Of a DNA stretch of 64,000 nt, positions 1 through 7,464 are shown one piece after another. This DNA is from Paenibacillus luteus (lineage in GTDB: Bacteria > Bacillota > Bacilli > Paenibacillales > Paenibacillaceae), in NCBI RefSeq assembly GCF_006542765.1, contig NZ_SKCD01000010.1, positions 1 through 64,000 of the forward strand, written 5' to 3'. The notes beneath the pieces are model-generated. The model had not been told where the DNA came from, made no database searches, and saw only the letters and a program-made list of their open reading frames with translations. Numbering within the stretch: the first letter of the stretch is position 1; each line of letters starts with the position of its first letter. A program made the position numbers and the translations under genes.

Positions 1-229
1 TATACTTCAATTGTGCGCCTCTTTTCGTATGTGGGTTTGTTCTTTGGACGGAACGACTCCCAGTATACTAGAGGTGCATTTTTCATTCAAAGCTCAAATT
101 ACTTCATTACAGGAATAGCTCCTATTAGTTGTTAGTACAACTTAATAATCGGAAGTTGATTACGAAAAATTTATCGCGTTAATTCATAAACGAATCCTCG
201 ACGCAACTCTAACGAAGCCTCAACGCAAA

Positions 230-278
230 CAAAAAGCGCCCGCCGATCGAGTCGTTTAAACTCGTTCAGTGAGCGCAA
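230..278 (-). terminator. Terminator of the YolD-like gene
   Basis: On the minus strand, GCGCTC pairs with GGGCGC (one G-T pair) around an inner CGAGT/ACTCG hairpin, followed by TTTTTG. It lies just past the stop of the gene at 282-623. The first 229 bases of the window contain no gene I can support. Confidence 0.65.
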
Positions 279-281
279 TAT

Positions 282-623
282 TTATTCTTCGCGTATAGGT
301 GTGGCGCCGAGTATATCCGCCATCTGAATCCACTCTCCATCGACCATAACGCGCTGCTTAAGCGTATCGATACGTTCGACTACTCCTATAACGTTGAGGT
401 CCTCAAAACGGTTGTATAGGCGCAGTGTAATCGGTGTACGCTCCGATAGGGAAGCCGACACCACGCGTTCAAGGACTTCGAGCTCGTCCGCGTCCAGTAC
501 CGGCTTTTCTTTCGCCAGCAAATCATGGTTAAATTCGCGTATTCGTACGATATGTTCCGGCAGCATCATGCGGGAAGATTCCCATAACCCATTGCCTTCG
601 AGTTTTTTACGTTGCGTTGTCAT
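282..623 (-). CDS. YolD-like protein
   Basis: A 113-residue protein of the YolD-like family, small proteins common in Bacillales phages and near Y-family DNA polymerase genes (UvrX/YqjW). Recognisable features are the N-terminal 'G..LWESSRMMLPEH' stretch and a C-terminal beta-rich half (VIGVVERIDTLKQRVMV followed by WIQMADI). The start is supported by GAGGTGATC about seven bases upstream of the ATG. The usual polymerase partner is absent: the sequence downstream (below 282) is a terminator and non-coding. Its molecular role is not known; a link to SOS mutagenesis is an inference from family context. Confidence 0.75.
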   Translation of the reverse strand: MTTQRKKLEGNGLWESSRMMLPEHIVRIREFNHDLLAKEKPVLDADELEVLERVVSASLSERTPITLRLYNRFEDLNVIGVVERIDTLKQRVMVDGEWIQMADILGATPIREE

Positions 624-712
624 AAGCGATCACCTCAACGTAATTATATGCGAACGCGTGTTCGTTAGTCAACGCGAATAATTTTCAACTAATGTAGGAT
701 AGATGTGGTTAA

Positions 713-1189
713 TCATCGAAAGGCTTTTATTCTAAGTGATTTTATGAGTTCTTTTTCAGTTTCTATTATATGTACGTATACGTTATCGTTGCTTTTAGTT
801 TTCCACAGAGAATTTGATAAACCAACCAAACTCGCTCTTGCTTCTTTAATTCTTTTGAGGCTCGGAACCAGTCCTAGGAAGGAAAATATTTGATAGGCAG
901 GTATAACTTGAACAGCGCCTAACAATTCACCAGCCATTGTTCTTATTTCTAAACTTGTTCTTTGTCTTTCGGATGTAAGTCGGTCATTGTTTAGATTTTC
1001 TTCTGTTAGTTCGACCGGGTTATGATATTGGTTTGAGTAGAGTAGTAGCGTACGTGCTACCTTGCCGATAATCTTTTTCAACTCGACTATAGGCTCTATT
1101 ATAACTTTTAGGGACAACTGACTTATAATGAATAGAATCAAACCACCGAATATTGTTGTCACGAACGTAACCCAGCTAAACCCTGAAAT
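713..1189 (-). CDS. Hypothetical single-pass membrane protein, probable ATT start
   Basis: I do not recognise the family. The protein opens with one hydrophobic segment (about residues 3-25, FVTTIFGGLILFIIS) followed by a mostly helical cytoplasmic-looking part of about 130 residues. The open frame reaches a TTG at 1225, but the only good ribosome binding site is GGAGGTG at 1202-1196. It is placed for an ATT codon at 1189, right after the TAA of an upstream fragment; a GTG at 1198 lies inside the binding site. The ATT start is therefore an inference. It sits among accessory genes next to the lysogeny region and could be a lysogenic-conversion gene. Confidence 0.5.
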   Translation of the reverse strand: MSGFSWVTFVTTIFGGLILFIISQLSLKVIIEPIVELKKIIGKVARTLLLYSNQYHNPVELTEENLNNDRLTSERQRTSLEIRTMAGELLGAVQVIPAYQIFSFLGLVPSLKRIKEARASLVGLSNSLWKTKSNDNVYVHIIETEKELIKSLRIKAFR

Positions 1190-1190
1190 T

Positions 1191-1358
1191 TTAAACACCT
1201 CCAGTTTCTTTAGCGTACACAACAAACGTGCAATTAGCGATCATAAATCGTTCCTCGCGTATTTTTATCGTTTCTTCCGTAATTTCCACGATACGCCCAC
1301 TACCTATAAGCTCACCGTCTTGAAAAGCAAGTATCTGCGTTTGATCGATTGCGGCAGT
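1191..1358 (-). pseudogene. Remnant of a small phage gene
   Basis: An open stretch of 55 codons between two stops, ending in TAA at 1193-1191. The translated stretch (DGELIGSGRIVEITEETIKI, then a run ending ANCTFVVYAKETGGV) looks like the C-terminal part of a real small protein, but no start codon with a binding site exists upstream. The frame is closed by TAA at 1361-1359. It is immediately upstream of, and overlaps the binding site of, the membrane protein gene at 713-1189. Best explained as a decayed or frameshifted gene; it may instead start at a non-standard codon. Confidence 0.3.
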
Positions 1359-1405
1359 TTAAAAATGAATGGGCGCGGTTAGCCGTCGGAATCCTTTATA
1401 CCTCA

Positions 1406-1714
1406 TTATATTTCTCCGCGGCTTTTCTTGTTTACAATAACCGCATTACGAATTAAGAACACAGCAGCAAGAATATGAAGTGTCATGCCAAGGAACGGAA
1501 TCCAGCCGAGGGCAGATGCGCCTATACCAATTACTGAAGGGTAGAACGGTTTTCTTTTCCATATACAAAAGGCTAGCGTTATTATATGTGCAAATAACAT
1601 ATACACTAAAAACGACCATGAAGAAATAAAAACTAGTAAACCACCGAGTACAGGAATTCCAAGTATTCCTTCGCATATTCCGGTAATCCATAATAATACC
1701 TGTACCACTTTCAT
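1406..1714 (-). CDS. Small multi-pass membrane protein
   Basis: About 102 residues with three to four hydrophobic segments (near residues 4-18, 24-50, 60-75 and 78-92) and a charged tail ending in KKSRGEI. No family recognised. The first ATG (1720) lies only one base after the GGAGG, so the second ATG at 1714, seven bases after it, is the better start. A neighbouring leftward accessory gene encodes another membrane protein, which fits a set of lysogenic-conversion or superinfection-exclusion genes; that role is inference only. Confidence 0.6.
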   Translation of the reverse strand: MKVVQVLLWITGICEGILGIPVLGGLLVFISSWSFLVYMLFAHIITLAFCIWKRKPFYPSVIGIGASALGWIPFLGMTLHILAAVFLIRNAVIVNKKSRGEI

Positions 1715-1820
1715 TAACATGCCTCCATAAGTATTGTTTTTATGAGTTAACTAAAGACCGATTAACTACTTAATAGTATAAACTTTCATCCACATATTGG
1801 GAAGCGAAAACCTGCCGTAA

Positions 1821-1979
1821 TCAGTGGGCTCCGTTCGTCATAAGTCCGAAACTGTAAGCACCTTCGCGTCCATCCCATCTAACATCACCGTCGACCACTT
1901 CTGACGGTACTCGCCTACCGCGGCGTGCATAGTTTTCGATATTATTGTGCTTATTTCCAATATCTGCGAAAATAAACAA
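1821..1979 (-). CDS. Possible small protein or gene remnant
   Basis: A 52-codon frame from TTG (1979) to TGA (1821). The product reads like real protein: FADIGNKHNNIENYARRG, then a run containing VPSEVVDGDVRWDGREGAYS. However, there is no ribosome binding site upstream of the TTG and no ATG near the start. It is divergent from the lipoprotein gene at 2016. It could be a truncated copy of a small phage protein. No function assigned. Confidence 0.35.
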   Translation of the reverse strand: MFIFADIGNKHNNIENYARRGRRVPSEVVDGDVRWDGREGAYSFGLMTNGAH

Positions 1980-2015
1980 TGCGCGTTGTATACAAGATAG
2001 GGGGGAGACTTTTCA

Positions 2016-2561
2016 ATGAAAAAGATAATATTTGTGCTGGCTGCGTTTACGTTGTTAACTGCTTGTGGTAATAACTATGAGAATGCGCTTGTAAGTACGC
2101 AAGTCGTATACAGTGTTCCAGGTATGGAGTCATTTGTTAACGCACGCGACGTCGCAGACAAGACACCGGAAGAAGTTGTATCTATACTTGGTGAGCCGTT
2201 ATTCTCTGAAACTTTCGATTTCGCAATGGGTCCGGACAAGATGAAAACGCCTGTCACAAAGAATTATTACTCCGCGATGTTGGATGACGAAGAGGGCGCC
2301 GAAGTTGGTCGCGTGGAAATATTATTCGCCAAAAACGGAGCTCGCTGGATTCGCGTTAACTTCATATCCGGTGAATACAGTAAGGACGATCGTTCCGCGA
2401 TGCTTACAAGTGTCGGAATTGAGCCGATCGAATTGGACGAAGCTGGGCAGTTATCTGCAACGGGTAGAGGAGTAGACGGATATCATCGCGTAGAAGTACA
2501 CGACGTTGGTCCTGGTGGTAATGGGACGGTATTAGTAGTAACACAAGGCGAATACGAATAA
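2016..2561 (+). CDS. Lipoprotein, unknown function
   Basis: A 181-residue protein with a type II signal peptide: MKK, a hydrophobic core, then the lipobox LTAC with the lipidated cysteine at residue 17. The mature part has a 'DKTPEEVVSILGEPLF' stretch, like the SmpA/BamE-like fold seen in small lipoproteins ('tPeeV...lG.P'), then beta-rich sequence. GGGGGGAG precedes the ATG. It is a single rightward gene with its own terminator inside the leftward accessory block, the arrangement expected for a gene expressed in the lysogen. Surface lipoproteins of prophages often act in superinfection exclusion; that role is inferred, not shown. Confidence 0.65.
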   Translation: MKKIIFVLAAFTLLTACGNNYENALVSTQVVYSVPGMESFVNARDVADKTPEEVVSILGEPLFSETFDFAMGPDKMKTPVTKNYYSAMLDDEEGAEVGRVEILFAKNGARWIRVNFISGEYSKDDRSAMLTSVGIEPIELDEAGQLSATGRGVDGYHRVEVHDVGPGGNGTVLVVTQGEYE

Positions 2562-2610
2562 GAAAACGGTCACACTACGTCATTGCGGCGTAAGGTGACC
2601 GTTTTCTATT
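2562..2610 (+). terminator. Terminator of the lipoprotein gene
   Basis: A perfect 12-bp inverted repeat, GAAAACGGTCAC at 2562-2573 and GTGACCGTTTTC at 2595-2606, followed by TATTT. It starts directly after the TAA of the lipoprotein gene. The sequence from here to 2784 holds nothing else I can identify. Confidence 0.8.
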
Positions 2611-2784
2611 TGACATTTATCCGCAATAAATAGAATATTCACGTACAGGACAATATAACGGTTTCCTAAGGAACTACCGGTTCTTGGCCTTGAGATTTCT
2701 CAGAATAAATCAGATTCAACATCAAGATCTACTTCTACGCAAGAAAAACTGACTTGAACTCTCGTTTTTAAATATTATCGGATT

Positions 2785-3933
2785 TTATACTTTAAATCCG
2801 AGTTCTTCTTCAAAAGTGTTTAATACATTACTGTCCCATATTTCTATTCCTATTAATTCATCATCCGCAAACGCAACAACTTTTTTGACTTTCTTTAAAA
2901 ATACGTCGGCTTTGTCTTGCAACTCATTATGCTCGCCTGGAAGAGCAAGGATAAACCTAATTGGTACTCCTTCTGCTGAGCTGAAAGTGTTTAACATAAC
3001 ACGAATATCACCAAACCTTGCTTGGACATCTTCGGAAGTATCTAATATGGTAATAATCATTAGTTTAGTATAAGTACCATCTGAATCAGTAATTAAATAA
3101 GATCCAAATGAACTAAATTCATTTTCCGGTAAAGGAAACGTAAAGTCTTTTCCAAGTGATTCGTTGTCTTCGTTACCTTCTGAATCGTCAGGAATCCACC
3201 AGGAGATGTAGTTTTGTTGATATCTATCGGACTTCACAGCATTTAAAACAGTTAGTATTTTTTCAGTTCTTTCTTCAAAGTCCACTTCACCTAAATCATA
3301 TGGCAATATATCCGGTTTTTGTTTAACTTGTTTTAGTATAGATATTTCGGTCTTTAACTTACTATTTTCGTTAATTAATTCTACAACGGTTTTGTTTAAC
3401 TCATTAATATCTTTAATATCCCTACCTGAAATCCATCCAGCTAATTTCTTATCATTTGCATAGTCACTTAAGGTACCGATGATACCTAGCTTAATATCTT
3501 TTACATCGTCAAAAAAGCTAGATATTTTGGTAAGTACATTTTTTTTAAAAGTACTGTACAACCTTTGATTTTCCATTTCTAGTGCATTTTGACCTAGATA
3601 CCCTTTAACTTTTTCTTGAAGTGCGGTTTCAGATATAACCAGGGAAAAGCGCGGTATTCCAATTTCTCCCGCGAGGTCATATTCCCAATGGGTATAACTT
3701 TTTTTTGAAGACGGTTCAATTGCGCCGTATCTTCCACCCAGGATTAATAGATATACGTCAGATTCTTTTATCCATTTTGATATTGTCTCTTTTTGTGATT
3801 CATCCGCAGGTTTAAATAACTCCATGCCAGCGGGAATATGACCAGCTTTTAAAACAGCTTCTACCGCGGCTTGTCGTTCTTCTTGTAAGTCAAGAAAGGT
3901 AGATGATATAAAAATTTGTAATTTTTTTTTCAC
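2785..3933 (-). CDS. DUF4062 (TIR-like) domain protein, candidate prophage defence gene
   Basis: A 382-residue protein. The first ~160 residues match the DUF4062 domain: 'IFISSTFLDLQEERQAAVEAVL', 'GHIPAGMELF', 'ESDVYLLILGGRYG' and 'SYTHWEYDLA'. This Rossmann/TIR-like fold is commonly found at the N-terminus of bacterial immune and STAND-type proteins. A coiled-coil-like stretch (about 175-205) leads to a C-terminal domain of about 170 residues that I do not recognise. The start is GTG with GGAGATAT upstream. The gene is base-wise AT-richer than the phage core and lies next to the repressor, typical of accessory prophage genes. NAD-cleaving or sensor activity is not shown by the sequence. Confidence 0.75.
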   Translation of the reverse strand: MKKKLQIFISSTFLDLQEERQAAVEAVLKAGHIPAGMELFKPADESQKETISKWIKESDVYLLILGGRYGAIEPSSKKSYTHWEYDLAGEIGIPRFSLVISETALQEKVKGYLGQNALEMENQRLYSTFKKNVLTKISSFFDDVKDIKLGIIGTLSDYANDKKLAGWISGRDIKDINELNKTVVELINENSKLKTEISILKQVKQKPDILPYDLGEVDFEERTEKILTVLNAVKSDRYQQNYISWWIPDDSEGNEDNESLGKDFTFPLPENEFSSFGSYLITDSDGTYTKLMIITILDTSEDVQARFGDIRVMLNTFSSAEGVPIRFILALPGEHNELQDKADVFLKKVKKVVAFADDELIGIEIWDSNVLNTFEEELGFKV

Positions 3934-3986
3934 AGTTATATCTCCTATCGTCTAATTTAAAAATAAAACAAAACCGCGTCCAAATA

Positions 3987-4241
3987 CTATTGGTCCGCGG
4001 TTATTTTTTCGTCTCTAGTGTACTCTAAGATGTTTGTAATCGCGAGTGCTTCACCTGTTAATTGACTCAGTGTATCGATTATTTTACTAAGTGTATCTAA
4101 ATCCACCCGTCTCGTCTTGCCCTCACACATATCATATATGAGGTTAGGACGTACTTTTGCTTCACGTGCCAACGCGTTTTTTGTGATTTTATGTAATTCA
4201 AGTGTTTCTTCTAGCTTTATTCGAATAGCCAACGTCCTCAC
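3987..4241 (-). CDS. XRE-family transcription regulator, likely lysogeny repressor
   Basis: An 84-residue helix-turn-helix protein of the Cro/C1 (XRE) class: 'KNALAREAKVRPNLIYDMCEGKTRRVDLDTLSKII' is the recognition region at about residues 22-57. It has no C-terminal peptidase or oligomerisation domain. It is divergent from the early genes starting at 4375, with repeated operator-like sequences between, which is the classical position of a phage repressor. The start is uncertain: GTG at 4241 or TTG at 4232, both near GTGAGG. The DUF4062 gene lies downstream on the same strand and may be co-transcribed. Confidence 0.8.
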   Translation of the reverse strand: MRTLAIRIKLEETLELHKITKNALAREAKVRPNLIYDMCEGKTRRVDLDTLSKIIDTLSQLTGEALAITNILEYTRDEKITADQ

Positions 4242-4289
4242 CCCACAACACTAATTATAGCGTATTGTTAATCGTTTGAAAATTACTGG

Positions 4290-4342
4290 TTGACGTTTAT
4301 CATTAGGCGTTATATACTGACGTTAATCAATAGACGATAAAC
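4290..4342 (+). promoter_or_regulatory. Early promoter with repeated operators
   Basis: A sigma-A promoter: TTGACG at 4290-4295, 17-bp spacer, TATACT at 4313-4318. It overlaps two 20-bp direct repeats, ACGTTTATCATTAGGCGTTA (4293-4312) and ACGTTAATCAATAGACGATA (4320-4339), and a GTTTATC/GATAAAC inverted pair. A related GTTAATC half lies at about 4267. The layout suggests the repressor encoded at 3987-4241 binds here and blocks the early genes. Confidence 0.7.
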
Positions 4343-4374
4343 ATTATACGTTAAATTAATTAGGAGGTTTCATT

Positions 4375-4617
4375 ATGCAAAAACAATTCGATATCCGCTA
4401 TGTAATCACGCCGGATCGTCTCGCACATATCACATTACTTGATTCGGGCTGCAGCCTGGTCGTACAAGCCACGTTCTTCCGCAATCTGCTCGAACTCCAT
4501 CCGCGTACCGTTCTCGGCAGCACTTCGATCGACCACGTTCAACTCCGCATGCTCGGCGTTATGCCTTCCCGCGAGGAGGTGACCGTTCATGATACTCGCG
4601 TTACAGTCAGCGCCTAA
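4375..4617 (+). CDS. First early gene, hypothetical
   Basis: An 80-residue protein of unknown family, first gene after the early promoter, with an AGGAGG seven bases before the ATG. The sequence is mixed hydrophobic and charged (ITPDRLAHITLLDSGCSLVV) with no recognised helix-turn-helix. In its position one expects a Cro, excisionase or antirepressor-type regulator, but the sequence does not show this. Its 3' end overlaps the next small gene at 4589. Confidence 0.6.
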   Translation: MQKQFDIRYVITPDRLAHITLLDSGCSLVVQATFFRNLLELHPRTVLGSTSIDHVQLRMLGVMPSREEVTVHDTRVTVSA

Positions 4618-4726
4618 TCCGCAAATTCGCCGCCGTACACCTAAAGGACGCTTAATCGCCCGCATTATCGGTACTCTTTTGGCCGAAGTAGTGTCCGGCT
4701 TCGTAGGGGGTCTAATTTCGCGATGA
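4589..4726 (+). CDS. 45-residue early miniprotein
   Basis: A 45-residue basic protein with a strongly basic N-terminal half (QIRRRTPKGRLIARIIG) and a short hydrophobic, probably amphipathic or membrane-associated C-terminal half (TLLAEVVSGFVGGLIS). A nearly perfect AGGAGGTGA lies seven bases upstream of the ATG. It overlaps the preceding gene by 29 bases and ends in an ATGA overlap with the next gene, as in translationally coupled phage operons. Function unknown. Confidence 0.6.
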   Translation: MILALQSAPNPQIRRRTPKGRLIARIIGTLLAEVVSGFVGGLISR

Positions 4727-5010
4727 AAACAACGACGTACAACTTTCGCATATTCAATTTCGCAACTGGCGAATTCGACGGAACGGTCACGCTTACGATC
4801 GGACCTCGGCGGCATCAAGCCGGCTATATGCGTAGTCGACGGACCAGCTGCTATAACGTTATCTACGACGGAAGAGAAGTTCGAGTCGATCCCGTCTTGT
4901 TCAGGAGAATAACAGGCAAGTCTACGGCCGAAATCGCCGGCGTATATGTCTTTACTGCGGACGAGCTCGCGTTGATGGGCTTTGAGCCAGCGCAGAGGGA
5001 GGCGGCCTAA
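4723..5010 (+). CDS. Hypothetical early protein
   Basis: A 95-residue protein with no family I recognise. The first 60 residues are beta-rich with several basic residues (YNFRIFNFATGEFDGTVTL). The last part is helical and acidic (STAEIAGVYVFTADELALMG). It starts in an ATGA overlap with the miniprotein gene before it and its TAA overlaps the next ATG (TAATG), so it is part of one early operon from 4375 to 5518. Confidence 0.6.
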   Translation: MKTTTYNFRIFNFATGEFDGTVTLTIGPRRHQAGYMRSRRTSCYNVIYDGREVRVDPVLFRRITGKSTAEIAGVYVFTADELALMGFEPAQREAA

Positions 5011-5192
5011 TGAAGACGACAATTCATCGTATGGCTTACTATTTGCGCAAAGCGAACGATTACAGCGAGGCTCGTTTCGATATTCTCCGCGGTCGGCCTA
5101 TTAAGAAACTGTCTTCCACTCGATCGGCCCGCTTATTCGCATATAAAGTCGCACTGTATAATCGCATCAAAAAGGAGGCAGGCGTATGCTGA
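5010..5192 (+). CDS. Hypothetical small basic early protein
   Basis: A 60-residue basic protein (many Arg and Lys; 'RLFAYKVALYNRIKKEAGVC' at the end) with predicted helices and no recognised domain. It starts at a TAATG overlap with the upstream gene and its 3' end contains the AAAGGAGG that serves the next gene at 5186. Could be a nucleic-acid-binding protein from its charge; this is only a guess. Confidence 0.55.
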   Translation: MKTTIHRMAYYLRKANDYSEARFDILRGRPIKKLSSTRSARLFAYKVALYNRIKKEAGVC

Positions 5193-5518
5193 AGGTCGCG
5201 CTGATTCACGGGCCCTACGATGATAGCGGAAACCGAACCGGCACAGAGTATGTTATGGAGCTCGGCTTTCTTGTCGACGATGGCTACGTTATGTATGTCG
5301 GAGCTGATCGAGAACTATGGATGCAACCGGCGCGTGTTGTTGACGGATACCCAACGCTTTATACCGCAGAGCAAGCCGGCTATAGGCTCGCGTTGAACGT
5401 CGAGGACGCGGAGGCTGCCGTAAATAGGATTGTCGCGTTACTGGCAAATATGAGCGGCTGGCGGTTTTTGATTGACGTTCTCCTGGGGCAGAGCTTCGAA
5501 ATTGAGTTCGATTTATGA
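5186..5518 (+). CDS. Hypothetical early protein
   Basis: A 110-residue acidic protein with a beta-rich first half (VALIHGPYDDSGNRTGTEYV) and a helical middle (AEAAVNRIVALLANMSGW). No family recognised. It is the last clear gene of the early operon and its TGA overlaps an ATG (ATGA at 5515) that opens only a 19-codon frame. Ribosome binding site AAAGGAGG in the end of the previous gene. Confidence 0.6.
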   Translation: MLKVALIHGPYDDSGNRTGTEYVMELGFLVDDGYVMYVGADRELWMQPARVVDGYPTLYTAEQAGYRLALNVEDAEAAVNRIVALLANMSGWRFLIDVLLGQSFEIEFDL

Positions 5519-5864
5519 TTCCGCTTGAACAAGTGCCGGATGGTAACCGGCCGAAACGAAGGGGTGTAGTTTAAACCGACATCCCTTGTCGCGGATAACC
5601 TATGCTCCCACATTGCGTTATTCCGTTATTTTTGTTTGTCCGCTGTTCTGCGCTAACAGCTCAGCGGCATCGCTTTACGTTCGTACCACTCGCGGCAACG
5701 ATTGGATCGAAAAGAAGGCGCCTTCTTCTTCCATGCGAACGGCTTTATACGGTTGTGGCGGCAAACGCAATCGTGCTTTACTCTCGCCGTCTATCCGTTC
5801 CTTACGCCAATAAGAACAACGGGTAGGCGGCGTTACTATTTTATTACGAGGAGTGTTGCGAAGT
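5519..5864 (+). other. Stretch of unclear coding content
   Basis: About 345 bases. An ATG at 5515 (ATGA overlap) opens a 19-codon frame ending at 5574. Three overlapping rightward frames then exist (from TTG 5586, ATG 5602 and TTG 5702), none with a ribosome binding site and none recognisable as a protein. One may be a decayed gene. The only well-placed signal is GAGGAG at 5848-5853, which belongs to the next gene. Confidence 0.3.
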
Positions 5865-6170
5865 ATGGAACAAATTCAAATTTTTTATTACTACGAGGAG
5901 TCTGCTACGCAGACAATTGAATGTTCGGTGGAGCACGGGTACTTAATTGCGCCAGATATTGCGGTAACTATTTGCGTTAGCAATACAATTTACTTCATTC
6001 GCGTTAAACCGTCTGATGAAGAAGTCGGTACGTATATCGACTGTGGTCTGATATCGGACATTGTTATACCTGGGTTCGGTGCCGACTTGTCTACGCTGCC
6101 GCGAGAATCGTTAGTATTCGCGTTATGGGCGGCTAAGCAAGCGCAGGAACCGTTGGCTGACGCTGTTTGA
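5865..6170 (+). CDS. Hypothetical early protein
   Basis: A 101-residue acidic protein, unknown family, with two cysteine-containing beta segments (TIECSVEHGYLIAPDIAVTI and a later TYIDCGLISDIVIPG). ATG at 5865 is preceded by GAGGAG eleven bases upstream; a GTG in frame at 5853 overlaps that site and is unlikely. It is followed by a terminator and is the last rightward gene before the leftward hicAB block. Confidence 0.6.
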   Translation: MEQIQIFYYYEESATQTIECSVEHGYLIAPDIAVTICVSNTIYFIRVKPSDEEVGTYIDCGLISDIVIPGFGADLSTLPRESLVFALWAAKQAQEPLADAV

Positions 6171-6186
6171 GATTTATGTACATTGC

Positions 6187-6225
6187 GCGCTCGGCTTCGG
6201 GTAGGACCGCGGTCGAGCGTTTTAT
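6187..6225 (+). terminator. End of the early rightward operon
   Basis: CGCTCG at 6188-6193 pairs with CGAGCG at 6214-6219, extended by a G-T pair, followed by TTTTATATT. It lies just past the stop at 6170. Confidence 0.65.
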
Positions 6226-6275
6226 ATTATGTATTACGGGAACGTTTGTTCGTAGTTTCAATAATTTTTTGATTA

Positions 6276-6536
6276 TCAGTGGGAATCTGGAACCATCTTT
6301 TTTCTTAATTTTTTACCAAAAGTAAATAGATTGTGTAAAGTCTCAACAACAGCTACCGAAACTGCTGCTCTTCCTAATGGTCCATCGACTAAAGCGAGAA
6401 TGTCGTCTGGAGCCTTTAGTTCCTTATACTCAATTTGATAATAAGTGGTAATCGCGATAACTGCATAAAATACTGTCTTTAATAAATAGGGGGAAAGAGG
6501 TATAAATACTTTGATTGCTAGTATAAAATTTTTCAA
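6276..6536 (-). CDS. Small membrane protein, unknown
   Basis: An 86-residue protein with two hydrophobic segments (residues about 3-15 and 20-36), a central charged part (EYKELKAPDDILALVDGPLG) and a basic C-terminus (KKLRKKM). The frame is open back to 6629, but the good binding site AAAGGAGAT is placed for the TTG at 6536, so that start is chosen. It follows the small cysteine-rich gene at 6605 on the same strand. AT-rich compared with neighbours. No function assigned. Confidence 0.55.
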   Translation of the reverse strand: MKNFILAIKVFIPLSPYLLKTVFYAVIAITTYYQIEYKELKAPDDILALVDGPLGRAAVSVAVVETLHNLFTFGKKLRKKMVPDSH

Positions 6537-6604
6537 GCTATTATCTCCTTTTTTGTTATTAGTAAATTGATGATTGTTAGGTGTTGTAATAATGATCACT
6601 TTAC

Positions 6605-6802
6605 TTAGTAACGCATGCAATGTCCGCAACCTTTTACGTTATAACCGCTTAATCCTTGCGCAGACTCAAATGTTTCATCTTCTGTCACACAGTAATGCCA
6701 CTCGCCGTTCTTTTGGTGCTTAGTGTCCGGCTTAACCCATGCGCAGTTGTCTCGATGTACTGTCGCAGTCTTTGTTATCTTATCGACGTTTAGCCACGCC
6801 AT
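6605..6802 (-). CDS. Small cysteine/histidine-rich protein
   Basis: A 65-residue protein. 'VHRDNCAWV', 'WHYCV' and 'CGHCM' place conserved-looking His and Cys residues that could bind a metal. It resembles short phage and bacterial proteins with an 'HR..C..V...G.W.YC' pattern, but I cannot name a family. AGGAGGATACTGA precedes the ATG. Function unknown; metal binding is inferred from the residue pattern. Confidence 0.6.
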   Translation of the reverse strand: MAWLNVDKITKTATVHRDNCAWVKPDTKHQKNGEWHYCVTEDETFESAQGLSGYNVKGCGHCMRY

Positions 6803-6956
6803 TCAGTATCCTCCTTGTTTCGCATATACGAATATACAATTAGCTCTTATAAACCGCTTATGGCGTATTTTTAACATCTCGTAATCCTGCGTATTTCTTC
6901 GTCACCTCAACGGAAATTATTCGACATGTTGGCGTAATTTTCCTCCGTTTAGACGC

Positions 6957-6984
6957 GAAAAAGCCCGCCAAATGACGGGCCATA
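6957..6984 (-). terminator. Terminator downstream of hicB
   Basis: On the minus strand GCCCGTCATTTGGCGGGC forms a 5-bp hairpin followed by TTTTTCG, a few bases past the hicB stop codon at 6997. Confidence 0.75.
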
Positions 6985-6996
6985 CGTTTGTTTTCG

Positions 6997-7407
6997 TTAT
7001 TTCTTACGTTCTGTTACGCCGAGATGCGCCTTTAATCCGTCCTGAAGTACGCGCGAGAAGTTAACGTTATTCTCGACCGCAATCTCATCGAGCCATTTCG
7101 GAATCGTTAGCGTCTTCTTTACGGCTTTCTCCGCCATTTGGTCACGGAAGGGCGGCATCCATACGTCGATGAGTACAACGGCTTGATTCGCGTCTAACTT
7201 AACGTCAATCGTGCGCGTAGGCTGCGGAATATCGTCATTGTCCGTCTCCATACCGTACAGATGCAGCGCCATACATTCGCGAGCCATACGTAATGCATCT
7301 TCGTCTGTGTCGCCGCAAGTAAGCGCGCCTGGCAGGTCCGGGAATTCTACGGAGATACCGTCGTCAGCGTAATCGAATATCGCGGGATAAACGTACCGGT
7401 CTTTCAT
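6997..7407 (-). CDS. hicB: HicB-type antitoxin
   Basis: A 136-residue antitoxin. The N-terminal HicB partial RNase-H-like fold is clear: 'YPAIFDYADDGISVEFPDLPG', 'TCGDTDEDALRMARECM' and 'LHLYGME' (about residues 7-55). The C-terminal ~45 residues ('KTLTIPKWLDEIAVENNVN', 'FSRVLQDGLKAHLG') form a ribbon-helix-helix DNA-binding domain. It neutralises the HicA toxin encoded just upstream and probably autoregulates the pair through the palindromes at 7689-7739. Start supported by AAGGACGTGATTAA before the ATG. Confidence 0.9.
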   Translation of the reverse strand: MKDRYVYPAIFDYADDGISVEFPDLPGALTCGDTDEDALRMARECMALHLYGMETDNDDIPQPTRTIDVKLDANQAVVLIDVWMPPFRDQMAEKAVKKTLTIPKWLDEIAVENNVNFSRVLQDGLKAHLGVTERKK

Positions 7408-7464
7408 TTAATCACGTCCTTAGAGTACTTTATTTGGCACTTATTTATTTGAGGAAGAGAGGGG

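Noticed and set aside
5586..5920. Three overlapping frames from TTG 5586, ATG 5602 and TTG 5702
   Set aside because: None has a binding site or a recognisable product, and they exclude one another.
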